Part shown: positions 17,977-26,142 of the stretch, piece after piece | Layout: every line of letters starts with the position of its first letter | Numbering within the stretch: the stretch's first letter is position 1 | Assembly (NCBI GenBank): GCA_964559575.1 | Contig: CAZLGQ010000003.1 | Location: forward strand, 1 to 38,670 | Origin: SKVL01 sp964559575 | GTDB taxonomy: Bacteria; Patescibacteriota; Minisyncoccia; Phycocordibacterales; CSBR16-193 | Reading direction: 5' to 3' | DNA length: 38,670 nucleotides | Notes under the pieces: generated by a model | The model's database searches: none | What the model saw: only the letters and a program-made list of their open reading frames with translations | What the model was told of the DNA's origin: nothing | Translations under genes and position numbers: made by a program

Positions 17977-18434
17977 GAGATCTCATCCATTTCAAAAGGT
18001 ACCAACCTTTCAAATTCCTTCCATTTCATCTCAACAGAACGATCTCTTCTGCCAACATTAAAAATTATACTTTCTACATCTTTGACACTGTCGTCAACTA
18101 TCATTTTTACTCCACAGATCAAACCAAACGGATAACATCCACCAACTTCACAACCCATAACCGACAGAACTTCTTCGTGAGAAACCAAACGGACATCACT
18201 AACTCCTAAAATAGACCGAATCTTTTTAGAAGAAACCTTTCTTTCACCGGGTAAAACCAAAAGAACCAATCCTTTTTCTGTTTTAAAAAGAAGGGACTTT
18301 ACACCTAAAGCTTTGGAACCCTTAACCTCCTTGGCTTCTTTGCTTGTAATAACCGGTTTGTGTTTACACAAAAGATATTCAGCGTTATTAAAATCAAGAA
18401 AAGATATTATTTCATTGTAAGGGTCTTTTTCCAT
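17973..18434 (-). CDS. YbaK/ProX-type aminoacyl-tRNA deacylase
   Basis: About 153 aa when started at the ATG at 18434. The frame continues upstream to a TTG at 18452, but the ATG gives the better start because a TAGATA hexamer lies just upstream of it. The domain shows LLFKTEKGLVLLVLPGERKV (with the family's catalytic Lys region), then SSKKIRSILG, MGCEVGGCYPFG and IIFNVGRRDRSVEM. Free-standing members clear mischarged tRNAs such as Cys-tRNA-Pro or Ala-tRNA-Pro in trans. It is convergent with dprA, with a 4-base overlap, and divergent from topA. Substrate specificity cannot be read from the sequence. Confidence 0.85.
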   Translation of the reverse strand: MEKDPYNEIISFLDFNNAEYLLCKHKPVITSKEAKEVKGSKALGVKSLLFKTEKGLVLLVLPGERKVSSKKIRSILGVSDVRLVSHEEVLSVMGCEVGGCYPFGLICGVKMIVDDSVKDVESIIFNVGRRDRSVEMKWKEFERLVPFEMDEIS

Positions 18435-18516
18435 AAAAATATCTAAGATCAAAAAAATGTTAACATAAATAAAAAATACTGTCCTCTTGACTATAATTAA
18501 ACATTTGGTTAATCTT

Positions 18517-18547
18517 TTGAAATTTGCAAAATATTCATCCTTATAGT
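18517..18547 (+). promoter_or_regulatory. Candidate topA promoter
   Basis: TTGAAA (18517-18522), a 19-base spacer and TATAGT (18542-18547) lie upstream of the ATG at 18563. The predicted leader is about 9 bases. An alternative TTGACT at 18487 pairs only with a weak -10. Confidence 0.35.
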
Positions 18548-18562
18548 AGTAATGTATAAAAC

Positions 18563-20746
18563 ATGTCCAAAACAGATAAAAAACTTGTGATAGTAGAGTC
18601 CCCGGCTAAAGAAAAAACCATCTCAAAATATTTGGGAGATGGTTTTATAGTCAGATCATCCGTGGGACATATAAGAGATCTGCCAAAAAGCAATAAAAAT
18701 GCCATTGATATTGAAAATGGTTTTATTCCTAATTATGAAATAGTTCCCTCAAAAAAAGATGTGGTTGAAAAGATAAAGTCATCTGCCAAAAAAGTTAACG
18801 AGGTTCTTTTGGCCACTGACCCCGACAGAGAAGGAGAAGCTATAGCTTGGCACATAAAAGAAGCTGCCGATCTAAAAAATACCAAAAGAGTGGTATTTAA
18901 TGAGATAACTAAAGAAGCGGTAAAAGAAGCTTTAAATAATCCAAGAGATATAGACGAAGATCTAAAAGAAGCTCAAGAAGCAAGACGTGTATTGGATCGT
19001 CTTTTTGGTTACGATCTTTCTTCTTTTATATGGAAAAAAGTGAGATATGGATTATCTGCAGGTAGAGTTCAATCTCCGGCACTTAGAATATTGGCTGAAA
19101 GAGAACGGGAAATAGAATCTTTTATCTCTGAAAAGTATTGGAGTATTTTTGCAGAGCTAGAAACAGAAAATAAAGAATGCTGTACCTTCAAATGTTCTGA
19201 AGAACCCAGAGATCCGGAGAAAGTAAACTTTATATTAGAAATCGGAAAGAATAAAAAATGGTACGTAAAAGATATTAAAGAAAAAACAGTAAAAAGAAAA
19301 CCCAACCCTCCATTTATAACTTCAACTCTTCAAAGAACAGCAAGTTCAAGACTAGGTTTTAGTCCTTCAAAAACAATGTCTGTGGCTCAGAAACTTTACG
19401 AGGCAGGACTTATAACATACATGAGAACCGACAGTACCGCCTTGTCTTCTCAAGCAATAGGACAGATAAGTTCAGTTGTAGAAAAAAAATTCAAAAAAGA
19501 ACTTTTGTCTATAAGAACATTTAAAACAAAAAGTAAAAATGCTCAAGAAGCTCATGAAGCAATAAGACCAACTAACTGTATTAAAGAAACAGCAGGAAGA
19601 ACTCCCGAACAGAAGAAACTATATGAACTTATATGGCAAAGAACAGTAGCTTCACAAATGAAAGAAGCAGAGATAAAACAAGTTAAAATAACCGCTCAAA
19701 CAAAAGAAAAAGAAGAGATCCCTGATTTTAATGTAAATGGAAATCAGATCATGTCTGAAGGATGGCTTAGGGCAGATCCCAGATCAAAAGGAGAGGAAAT
19801 TGAACTTCCTAAAACGAATATCGGCGAAGATCTTTCTCTTATAGACATAACAACTGAAGAAAAAGAAACTCAACCGCCTTCCAGATACTCGGAAGCAGGT
19901 CTCATTAAGGAATTGGAAAAAAGAGGAATAGGTAGACCTTCAACCTATGCTTCAATTATCAAAACACTTCAAGACAGAAGTTATGTTGAAAAGATAAACA
20001 GATCACTAAAACCTACCGATACCGGAATGGTGGTAAGTTCTTTTTTAGAAAAAAATTTTAACTCATATATTTCAGATTCCTTTACCGCAAAAATGGAAAA
20101 TGATCTTGATAGTATTGCTCAAGGAAAGAAAAAATACTTGGATATCCTTAATGAATTCTATACTCCTTTTAAAAAAGGAATATCTTCAAAAGATTCCATA
20201 GAAAAGATAACAAATTTAGGAGAAGCGGGAGATGAATATAAATGTCCAAAGTGTAAAAGTAATATGATAATAAAACTGGGAAGAGGTGGAAAGTTCCTTT
20301 CGTGTTCAAACTTTCCAAACTGTGATGGATCTTTAACTATTGATGGTAAAGAGATAAATGGTGATACTCCTATTGGACAACATTCAGAAACCGGAGAAGA
20401 TGTTTATCTTCTAACAGGAAGATACGGACCTTATGTTCAACTTGGAAAAAACTCAGATAAAAAAGAAAAACCCAAAAGAGCAAGTGTGCCTAAAGACAAA
20501 GATCCGGAAAAAGTAACATTAGAAGATGCTGAAACATACTTATCTCTTCCAAGGAATCTTGGGAACCATCCTGAAACCGAAAAACCAATAAAAGCAAGTT
20601 CGGGACGTTTTGGTCCTTATGTTGTCCATGATGGTGTTTATGCTTCCCTAAAAAAAGATGACGATGTTTATAAAATAGACATAAAAAGAGCACTGGAACT
20701 ATTAAAAGAAAAAGAGGAAAGAAAAAACAAGAAAAACAAAAAGTAG
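18563..20746 (+). CDS. topA: DNA topoisomerase I
   Basis: 727 aa type IA topoisomerase that relaxes negative supercoils. The Toprim domain is intact (VIVESPAKEKT with Glu 12, TDPDREGEA with Asp 86 and Asp 88). The active-site Tyr is about 286 in GLITYMRTDST. The GIGRPSTYASIIKTLQDR segment is conserved. The C-terminus has one four-Cys zinc ribbon (CPKCKSN to CSNFPNCDG, about residues 557-580) followed by two small repeats, GRYGPYVQLG and GRFGPYVVHDG, and a Lys-rich tail. It is shorter than the E. coli enzyme, which has more zinc ribbons. It is followed after 47 bases by rel, which has its own promoter. Confidence 0.97.
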   Translation: MSKTDKKLVIVESPAKEKTISKYLGDGFIVRSSVGHIRDLPKSNKNAIDIENGFIPNYEIVPSKKDVVEKIKSSAKKVNEVLLATDPDREGEAIAWHIKEAADLKNTKRVVFNEITKEAVKEALNNPRDIDEDLKEAQEARRVLDRLFGYDLSSFIWKKVRYGLSAGRVQSPALRILAEREREIESFISEKYWSIFAELETENKECCTFKCSEEPRDPEKVNFILEIGKNKKWYVKDIKEKTVKRKPNPPFITSTLQRTASSRLGFSPSKTMSVAQKLYEAGLITYMRTDSTALSSQAIGQISSVVEKKFKKELLSIRTFKTKSKNAQEAHEAIRPTNCIKETAGRTPEQKKLYELIWQRTVASQMKEAEIKQVKITAQTKEKEEIPDFNVNGNQIMSEGWLRADPRSKGEEIELPKTNIGEDLSLIDITTEEKETQPPSRYSEAGLIKELEKRGIGRPSTYASIIKTLQDRSYVEKINRSLKPTDTGMVVSSFLEKNFNSYISDSFTAKMENDLDSIAQGKKKYLDILNEFYTPFKKGISSKDSIEKITNLGEAGDEYKCPKCKSNMIIKLGRGGKFLSCSNFPNCDGSLTIDGKEINGDTPIGQHSETGEDVYLLTGRYGPYVQLGKNSDKKEKPKRASVPKDKDPEKVTLEDAETYLSLPRNLGNHPETEKPIKASSGRFGPYVVHDGVYASLKKDDDVYKIDIKRALELLKEKEERKNKKNKK

Positions 20747-20757
20747 CTTTTAAAATA

Positions 20758-20787
20758 TTGCCAAAAACCTACAAAAGATAGTATAAT
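20758..20787 (+). promoter_or_regulatory. Strong leaderless promoter for rel
   Basis: TTGCCA (20758-20763), an 18-base spacer and a perfect TATAAT (20782-20787) lie just before the ATG at 20794. Six bases separate the -10 from the ATG, so the mRNA would begin at the start codon. This is the clearest promoter in the window. Confidence 0.65.
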
Positions 20788-20793
20788 TTCTTA

Positions 20794-22329
20794 ATGTCTG
20801 ACCCTAAAGAAATAATAAACTTGATATCATCTCCAAGTTCTAAAGAAATAGAGATGATAAAAAAGGCTTACTATTTTGCAGAAAAATATCATGAAGGATA
20901 TGAGCGTCTTTCCGGTGAACCTTATTTCACACATGTTTTTGAAACCACGAAAATACTTGCAGAATTGGGCTTAAGAGGTAAAACACTTATTGCCGGTATA
21001 CTCCATGATGTCATAGAAGACAGTGGAGCCGAACCTGAAGAAATAAAAGAAAAATTCGGGGAAGAAGTTCTTTCTTTAGTAGAAGGAGTTACAAAACTTG
21101 GTAAGGTAAGATATCACGGATTAGATAGACACAATGAAAGTTTACGGAAGTTATTTGTAGCAACAGCTAAAGACATACGTGTAATAATAATAAAACTGGC
21201 AGACAGACTACATAATATAAGAACATTAGAACATATTCCGGAAAAAAAACAGGTTCGTATAGCCAAAGAGACCTTGGATATATATGCACCCATTGCTTAC
21301 AGATTAGGTATTCAACGTCTTCATAAAGAACTTGAAGATGGTGCTTTTTCTTATGTTTACCCCGAAGAGTATAAAGAAATAAAAGAACTATTTGATAAAC
21401 AGAAGGCAATTAAAGAAGAAAGTTTGACCAAGTTTCATAGATCTATAATAAAAGAAATGACGAAACAAAATATTAAATTAATCAGAGCAGATTATAGAAT
21501 AAAAGGTCTGTACAGTCTTTATCTTAAGTATCTTAGAAAAGATAAAGATATAAGTAAAATATATGACATCTTAGCCATAAGACTTATAGTGCCTTCGGTA
21601 TCAGACTGTTACAGAGCTCTCGGTGTGGTACATGGAACATGGAGACCTATGCCCAACAGAATAAAAGACTACATATCCTTTCAAAAACCTAATGGATACC
21701 AAAGTCTTCACACAACTGTATTCACGGGAGATGGCAGTATTTCTGAAATACAAATAAAAACAGAAGAAATGAATCGTGAGGCTGAATACGGAATAGCTTC
21801 TCATATTGCCTACAAAGAAGGTTCTATAAAAGGAAAAAGTTGGATATCCGCACTTATGCCCTTTAGTTGGACAAAAGAAGAAACTGAAGATAAAGCAACA
21901 AAACTCACAGAAACTGAAAAAGCTCCATATTGGCTTAGAGATATACTTAAAGATGACTCGTCATCTGAAGATACCTCAAACTTTGTAGATTCACTTAAAG
22001 GAGATCTTTTTGAATACAGAATATTTGTATTTACTCCCAAAGGAGACGTAATAGATCTTCCTATAAACGCTTCACCTATAGATTTTGCTTATGCTATCCA
22101 TTCCGACATTGGAGATAAAACATTCGGTGCTAAAGTAAACGATAAAATGGTAGCTTTAAGTAAAGAACTTAAAAACGGAGACACTGTTGAAATACAAACC
22201 CGATCCGGAAGTAAACCTTCCGAAAAATGGTTAAGATATGCAAAAACTTCTTTAGCTCAAAGAAAAATACGACAGGCTTTATCTAAAAACACCAAAGATT
22301 CAAACATGTATCCAAATAAGAAAAAATAA
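20794..22329 (+). CDS. rel: Bifunctional (p)ppGpp synthetase/hydrolase, Rel type without C-terminal ACT domain
   Basis: 511 aa, shorter than the usual ~730. The hydrolase HD domain is intact: YFTHVFE (His 47), ILHDVIED (His 71, Asp 72, Glu 75, Asp 76). The synthetase domain has DILAIRLIVPSVSDCYRALG, RIKDYI (the RxKD form seen in bifunctional Rel rather than the ExDD of RelA) and KPNGYQSLHTTV. A TGS domain follows (about residues 414-480: FVFTPKGDVIDLPINASPID). It ends after a short helical tail, so the zinc-finger/RRM-ACT part that reads ribosomal state is missing. It controls the stringent response. The gene ends 11 bases before the convergent parB stop. Confidence 0.95.
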   Translation: MSDPKEIINLISSPSSKEIEMIKKAYYFAEKYHEGYERLSGEPYFTHVFETTKILAELGLRGKTLIAGILHDVIEDSGAEPEEIKEKFGEEVLSLVEGVTKLGKVRYHGLDRHNESLRKLFVATAKDIRVIIIKLADRLHNIRTLEHIPEKKQVRIAKETLDIYAPIAYRLGIQRLHKELEDGAFSYVYPEEYKEIKELFDKQKAIKEESLTKFHRSIIKEMTKQNIKLIRADYRIKGLYSLYLKYLRKDKDISKIYDILAIRLIVPSVSDCYRALGVVHGTWRPMPNRIKDYISFQKPNGYQSLHTTVFTGDGSISEIQIKTEEMNREAEYGIASHIAYKEGSIKGKSWISALMPFSWTKEETEDKATKLTETEKAPYWLRDILKDDSSSEDTSNFVDSLKGDLFEYRIFVFTPKGDVIDLPINASPIDFAYAIHSDIGDKTFGAKVNDKMVALSKELKNGDTVEIQTRSGSKPSEKWLRYAKTSLAQRKIRQALSKNTKDSNMYPNKKK

Positions 22330-22340
22330 AAAAATCTTAT

Positions 22341-24185
22341 TTAAATAGTAAAATTACGAACCGAGTATAGATCATCATCTTCTGAAGAAGTATCTTCATC
22401 AGAGGTTTTTTCTTCGTTTAATGACAAATCATTGGAAAGTTCAGTTTTTTCTTCCTGAAGATGATTCTCTTCTTTTTTATTAGCTTCTTCTTGATCTGTA
22501 GATACAGGTGTTGGGACTTCTTCAGTATGAGAAGTGTTTTCATTTAAGTCCGAAGAACTATTTTCGTCAGAGGTTTTTTCTTCGTTTAATGACAAATCAT
22601 CGGAAAGTTCGGTTTTTTCTTCCTGAACATGATTCTCTTCTTTTTGAACTTTATCCTGAATCTCTTCCTGATCTGTAAAGGTAGGAGTTAAAGTTTCTTC
22701 AGTGTAAGAGGTACTTTCTTTTAAGTCAGAAGAAGTTTCTTCATTTTCCAAATAGTTATCATTAAAAGTATCCCTAACCTGTTCATCTTGATCTTTTTGT
22801 GGTATTTCAGGATCTTTTTCTTCGTTTATATGATTAGGACCTGTTTCTTTATTTTCTTCTTGATCAATATTTTTTTCAACATCTTCAGAATTAAAACCTG
22901 ATCGTTCTTCATTATCGGTATCTTTTCTTTCATTTTCATTTAAAACAACTCCTTTACCAGAAGTATTCTCTTCATAAGAAGAAACATCATTTAAAGATCC
23001 AGATCTTTCTTCTTGTGAAATATTTTCTTCTTTTTGAACTTTCTCTTGAACCTCTTCTTCATCTACAGTGGGAGTTATAGCTTCTTTTACATCCGAAGAA
23101 CTATTTTCATCAGAGGTTTTTTCTTCGTTAGATGATATGCTATTAATAAGTTCAGCTTTTTCTTCTTGTAAAATACTTTCTTCTCTTTGAACTTTCTCTT
23201 GAACCTCTTCTTCCTGAACTGTATCCTCTTCTTTTTTATTATCTTCTTCTTGATCTGTAGATATGGGGGTTGGAGCCTCTTCAGGAGGAACGCTATTTTC
23301 ATTTTCCATTCTTTCCGTAGCTTCTAGAAAATTCTCTAACATCGGAGCATTTCCTTCTTTTTTGTAATGAACCAAAACCTTCAATAGAGTATGTAGATCC
23401 TCTTCAGAAAAGTAATCTATAGAAACCTTCCCACCAACTTCTTTGGTTTCTATATTAACCCTAGTTCCCAAAGACTCGGTAAACTTCTTTTCAAGTTCCT
23501 CAATTTCCGGATTTACTTTAACAGGTTTACGAACTCTTTCTTTAGCTATCTTCTTAGCTATACGTTCAGCTTCTCTAACAGATATTTTTTTATAAATTAT
23601 CTCTTTAAAAAGAGTCTGTCGTTCACTTGGTCTATCTACAAGCATTAAAAGAGGTCTTGCATGACCTTCCGATATTTTACCGGAACTTAAAGCATCTAAA
23701 ATATCATCCGGTAAAGAAAGGATCCTCATCGTATTACTCACATACTCTCTACTCTTACCTACTTTTCTTGCGATCTGTGCCTTATTAAAAGAAAACTCTT
23801 TAGCTAATTTTTCAAAAGCCCTTGCCCTTTCCACAACATTTAGATCTTCTCTTTGGAGATTCTCTATAATAGCAAGCTCCAATTTCATCAGATCGCTCTC
23901 TTCCCCACTTCTTATTAAAACAGGAACCTCTTTTATTCCGGCTAATTTGGAAGCCTTTAAACGACGCTCTCCGGATATAAGTTCATACTCAACCGATAAA
24001 CCCCCATCATCTTTAGGAACTTCTTTACGAGTTACAACCAAAGCTTGTAAAACCCCATACTGTCTAATGGAATTGGCTAGACTTTGTAGTTCTTCTTCGT
24101 CAAAATCTTTTCTTGGCTGAAAAGGATTTGGACTGATCTTATCAACCTCAACCCAAAAAACTGAATTCTGATGAAAATATGACAT
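22341..24185 (-). CDS. parB: ParB/Spo0J-family partition protein with long acidic repeat tail
   Basis: 614 aa, about twice the usual ParB length. Residues 10-275 are an ordinary ParB: an N-terminal CTP-binding domain with SGERRLKASKLAG (about 71-83) and ENLQREDLNVVERA, a helix-turn-helix core (FNKAQIARKVGKSREYVSNT, about 133-152), and a C-terminal dimerisation-like segment (PEIEELEKKFTESLGTRVNI). Residues from about 291 to the end form a Glu/Ser/Thr/Asp-rich, low-complexity tail with repeated units such as NEEKTSDENSSSD. It ends DLYSVRNFTI. No parA is in the window. ParB marks the origin region by spreading from parS; the tail's role is unknown. A TATAAT (complement 24197-24202) lies just upstream of the ATG. 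Confidence 0.92.
   Translation of the reverse strand: MSYFHQNSVFWVEVDKISPNPFQPRKDFDEEELQSLANSIRQYGVLQALVVTRKEVPKDDGGLSVEYELISGERRLKASKLAGIKEVPVLIRSGEESDLMKLELAIIENLQREDLNVVERARAFEKLAKEFSFNKAQIARKVGKSREYVSNTMRILSLPDDILDALSSGKISEGHARPLLMLVDRPSERQTLFKEIIYKKISVREAERIAKKIAKERVRKPVKVNPEIEELEKKFTESLGTRVNIETKEVGGKVSIDYFSEEDLHTLLKVLVHYKKEGNAPMLENFLEATERMENENSVPPEEAPTPISTDQEEDNKKEEDTVQEEEVQEKVQREESILQEEKAELINSISSNEEKTSDENSSSDVKEAITPTVDEEEVQEKVQKEENISQEERSGSLNDVSSYEENTSGKGVVLNENERKDTDNEERSGFNSEDVEKNIDQEENKETGPNHINEEKDPEIPQKDQDEQVRDTFNDNYLENEETSSDLKESTSYTEETLTPTFTDQEEIQDKVQKEENHVQEEKTELSDDLSLNEEKTSDENSSSDLNENTSHTEEVPTPVSTDQEEANKKEENHLQEEKTELSNDLSLNEEKTSDEDTSSEDDDLYSVRNFTI
22395..23280. repeat. Degenerate tandem repeats inside parB tail
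   Basis: In-frame repeats encode units of TPxxxDQEE, Lys/Glu-rich, QEEKxEL, NEEKTSDENSSSD type. The two last units are recent: 22400-22476 and 22568-22644 differ at only 3 of 77 bases and lie 168 bases (56 codons) apart. Older copies (for example near 23111) are more diverged, and the stretch about 22720-22990 is the most degenerate. Confidence 0.85.
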
Positions 24186-24331
24186 TTCAATAAAAAATTA
24201 TATTAAAAACCCCTTTTTATCTCTCAAGTAAAAGTTATTGTAACACAAAAAAATAACCATTTCATGTGAATTATTAAAACTCAATAACCCTATTATTCCA
24301 TTAACAAAAAAATAACAGCACTTAAGATCTT

Positions 24332-24360
24332 TTGATGCTTTATCTACTTTTTGTTACTAT
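24332..24360 (+). promoter_or_regulatory. Candidate promoter for the SET-miaA-Clp gene series
   Basis: TTGATG (24332-24337), a 17-base spacer and TACTAT (24355-24360) precede the ATG at 24376, leaving a leader of about 9 bases. Confidence 0.42.
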
Positions 24361-24375
24361 TCCAAACATAAGATC

Positions 24376-24774
24376 ATGCCTTCAAACACACCTAAAAAAA
24401 GTAAATATAAATTAAAGGTAAAACAAAGCAACAGCGGACTGGGTCTTTTTACCGAAGAAGAAATACCCAGATCAGAATTTATAATAGAATACTTTGGAAC
24501 TCACCTTTCATCAAAACAGGCTGATGAAAAAGGAGGAAAATATCTTTTTGAAATTAATAAAAATATAACCATAGATGGTAGTAGTCGTCTAAACTTGGCA
24601 AGATACATTAACCATTCATGTAAACCAAACAGTAGGGCTGTTCTTGAAGGAAAAAGAATATTTATATACTCCAAAAGAAAAATAAAGGCCGGAGAAGAGA
24701 TCAACTGCAACTACGGCAAAGACTACTACGAAAGAATAATTAAACCCATAGGTTGTAAATGTGGAAACCATTAA
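24376..24774 (+). CDS. Small SET-domain protein (putative protein lysine methyltransferase)
   Basis: 132 aa, essentially a bare SET domain. It shows the AdoMet-binding GLGLF (residues 21-25), then FIIEYFGTHLS, the knot motif RYINHSCKPN (76-85), and INCNYGKDYY (about 109-118) with the conserved Tyr. A short post-SET remnant CKCGNH ends the protein, with two of the three usual Cys. The fold transfers methyl groups to lysine in proteins; the substrate here is unknown (ribosomal proteins or a chromatin-like protein are possible). It is divergent from parB across about 190 bases and is followed after 27 bases by miaA. SET genes are sporadic in bacteria and may reflect old transfer. Confidence 0.9.
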   Translation: MPSNTPKKSKYKLKVKQSNSGLGLFTEEEIPRSEFIIEYFGTHLSSKQADEKGGKYLFEINKNITIDGSSRLNLARYINHSCKPNSRAVLEGKRIFIYSKRKIKAGEEINCNYGKDYYERIIKPIGCKCGNH

Positions 24775-24801
24775 AAAGTTACTTTTACACTTTTTCAAAA
24801 C

Positions 24802-25719
24802 ATGAAAGAAAAAATAATTACCATTTTGGGACCAACTTCAACCGGAAAAAGTGATCTGGCTGTTGATGCTTCTCTTAACTATTCAGGGGAAGTAATATCG
24901 GCAGACTCAAGACAGGTATATAAGGGCTTAGATATTGGAACCGGAAAGATAATAAAAGAAGAAATGAAAAATGTTCCTCATCACATGCTTGATGTAGCTG
25001 ATCCCAAAGAAAGATTTACAGTAAAACAGTACAAAGAAATGGCAGAGAGATCCATTTTAGATATACATAAAAGAGGACTTTTACCTGTTGTGTGTGGTGG
25101 AACCGGATTCTATATTTCGGCTATTATTGATAAAATAGATTTTCCTGAAGTTCCTCCAAATAAAGACCTTAGAAAAAAATATCAAAATAAAAAAACAGAA
25201 GATCTTTTTCAAGAACTTAAAACCAAAGACCCCAAAAGAGCTGAAACTATAGATCCCTTAAACAGACACAGACTAATAAGATCTCTTGAAATAATAAAAC
25301 ATATAGGCTCAGTACCCGAGATATCTAAAAAGAAAAATACTTATCAAAATTTGATCATCGGTATTGATAGGGATTCAAAAGATCTAAAAGAAAAAATAAA
25401 AAAAAGATTACACCAACGACTTGAAAATGGCATGTTAGAAGAAGCTGTAAAATTAAACAAAGAAGGACTTTCCTTTGAAAGAATGGAGGAACTAGGATTG
25501 GAATACAGATTTATGGCAAGATATTTAAAGGGATATATATCCAAAGATGAAATGATCAGATCATTAGAAAATTCCATATGGCACTATGTAAAAAGACAGC
25601 GAACTTGGTTTAAAAAAGATAAAAGAATACTTTGGTTTCATCCGGATCAAAAAAAAGAGATATATAAAAAAGTAGAACAGTTTTATAAAGATAAAGACAC
25701 AAAAAAGAAAAAAGGTTAG
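24802..25719 (+). CDS. miaA: tRNA dimethylallyltransferase
   Basis: 305 aa, full family length. It has the P-loop LGPTSTGKSDLA (about residues 9-20), then ISADSRQVYKGLDIGTGK, the VPHHMLDV segment, VVCGGTGFYISAII, and the C-terminal tRNA-binding part with LENSIWHYVKRQRTWFKKD. It adds an isopentenyl group to A37 of tRNAs reading UNN codons, such as the Trp, Tyr, Cys and Leu(UAA) tRNAs encoded in this window, all of which carry A37. It lies between the SET gene and the membrane cassette on the same strand. Confidence 0.97.
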   Translation: MKEKIITILGPTSTGKSDLAVDASLNYSGEVISADSRQVYKGLDIGTGKIIKEEMKNVPHHMLDVADPKERFTVKQYKEMAERSILDIHKRGLLPVVCGGTGFYISAIIDKIDFPEVPPNKDLRKKYQNKKTEDLFQELKTKDPKRAETIDPLNRHRLIRSLEIIKHIGSVPEISKKKNTYQNLIIGIDRDSKDLKEKIKKRLHQRLENGMLEEAVKLNKEGLSFERMEELGLEYRFMARYLKGYISKDEMIRSLENSIWHYVKRQRTWFKKDKRILWFHPDQKKEIYKKVEQFYKDKDTKKKKG

Positions 25720-25747
25720 AATATATTAATAACTATTAGAATGTAAA

Positions 25748-26140
25748 ATGAAGATACTTTCCATATTTCCAAACTACATTTTATGGCACTACACAAAAGC
25801 TATAAGTTGTATTTTTTATATAATATTTCATTTTACCATCCATATTATTCACTTTTTTTCAATTCCTATTCTTCTTAAAACACTTTTTTCTCCTTGGAGA
25901 AAACTATCGGAAAATTACTCAAAAAGATTTGATCTGGTAGAAATACTTTCATCTTTTACTGTTAATACTACAATGAGACTTTTTGGGGCTATGTTTAGAA
26001 TAACCATAATAATAATGGGGTTACTTTTAACCTTGTCTTTTCTAATACTCGGATTGATATTTTTGATCTATTGGATAGTAATACCACTGTTATTGATATT
26101 TTTAATAGTATTCGGTTTTAACTTTTTATTTATTTTATAA
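25748..26140 (+). CDS. Small membrane protein of Clp-like cassette, NYIxWHYTK family, copy A
   Basis: 130 aa, no known family recognised. The start reads MKILSIFPNYILWHYTKAI. A hydrophobic helix (about residues 18-40) leads to FFSIPILLKTLFSPW, then a polar linker (RKLSENYSKRFDLVEILSS) and two strongly hydrophobic C-terminal segments (about 80-130). It shares its plan and key residues with the protein at 28590-28979: NYI, WHYTK, an FS(I/V)P followed by LLK and a Trp, and a polar segment with D and V before a second hydrophobic half. It ends 2 bases before the ATPase start, so the genes are surely co-transcribed. An ATG at 25741 is followed at once by a stop, so 25748 is the start. A TATTAG hexamer (25734-25739) precedes it. 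Confidence 0.8.
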   Translation: MKILSIFPNYILWHYTKAISCIFYIIFHFTIHIIHFFSIPILLKTLFSPWRKLSENYSKRFDLVEILSSFTVNTTMRLFGAMFRITIIIMGLLLTLSFLILGLIFLIYWIVIPLLLIFLIVFGFNFLFIL

Positions 26141-26142
26141 AT

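Noticed and set aside
17973..18452. TTG start at 18452 for the deacylase
   Set aside because: The six extra residues are unconserved-looking and the ATG at 18434 has a -10-like hexamer at the spacing seen for other genes, so I used the ATG.
22395..23280. Possible CRISPR array
   Set aside because: The repeats are in frame, variable in spacing, encode a continuous protein and lack spacers of uniform length; no cas gene is nearby.
23087..23302. Lys-rich open frame overlapping parB
   Set aside because: It is the alternate reading of the Glu-rich repeats in another frame, with no start signal and highly biased composition.
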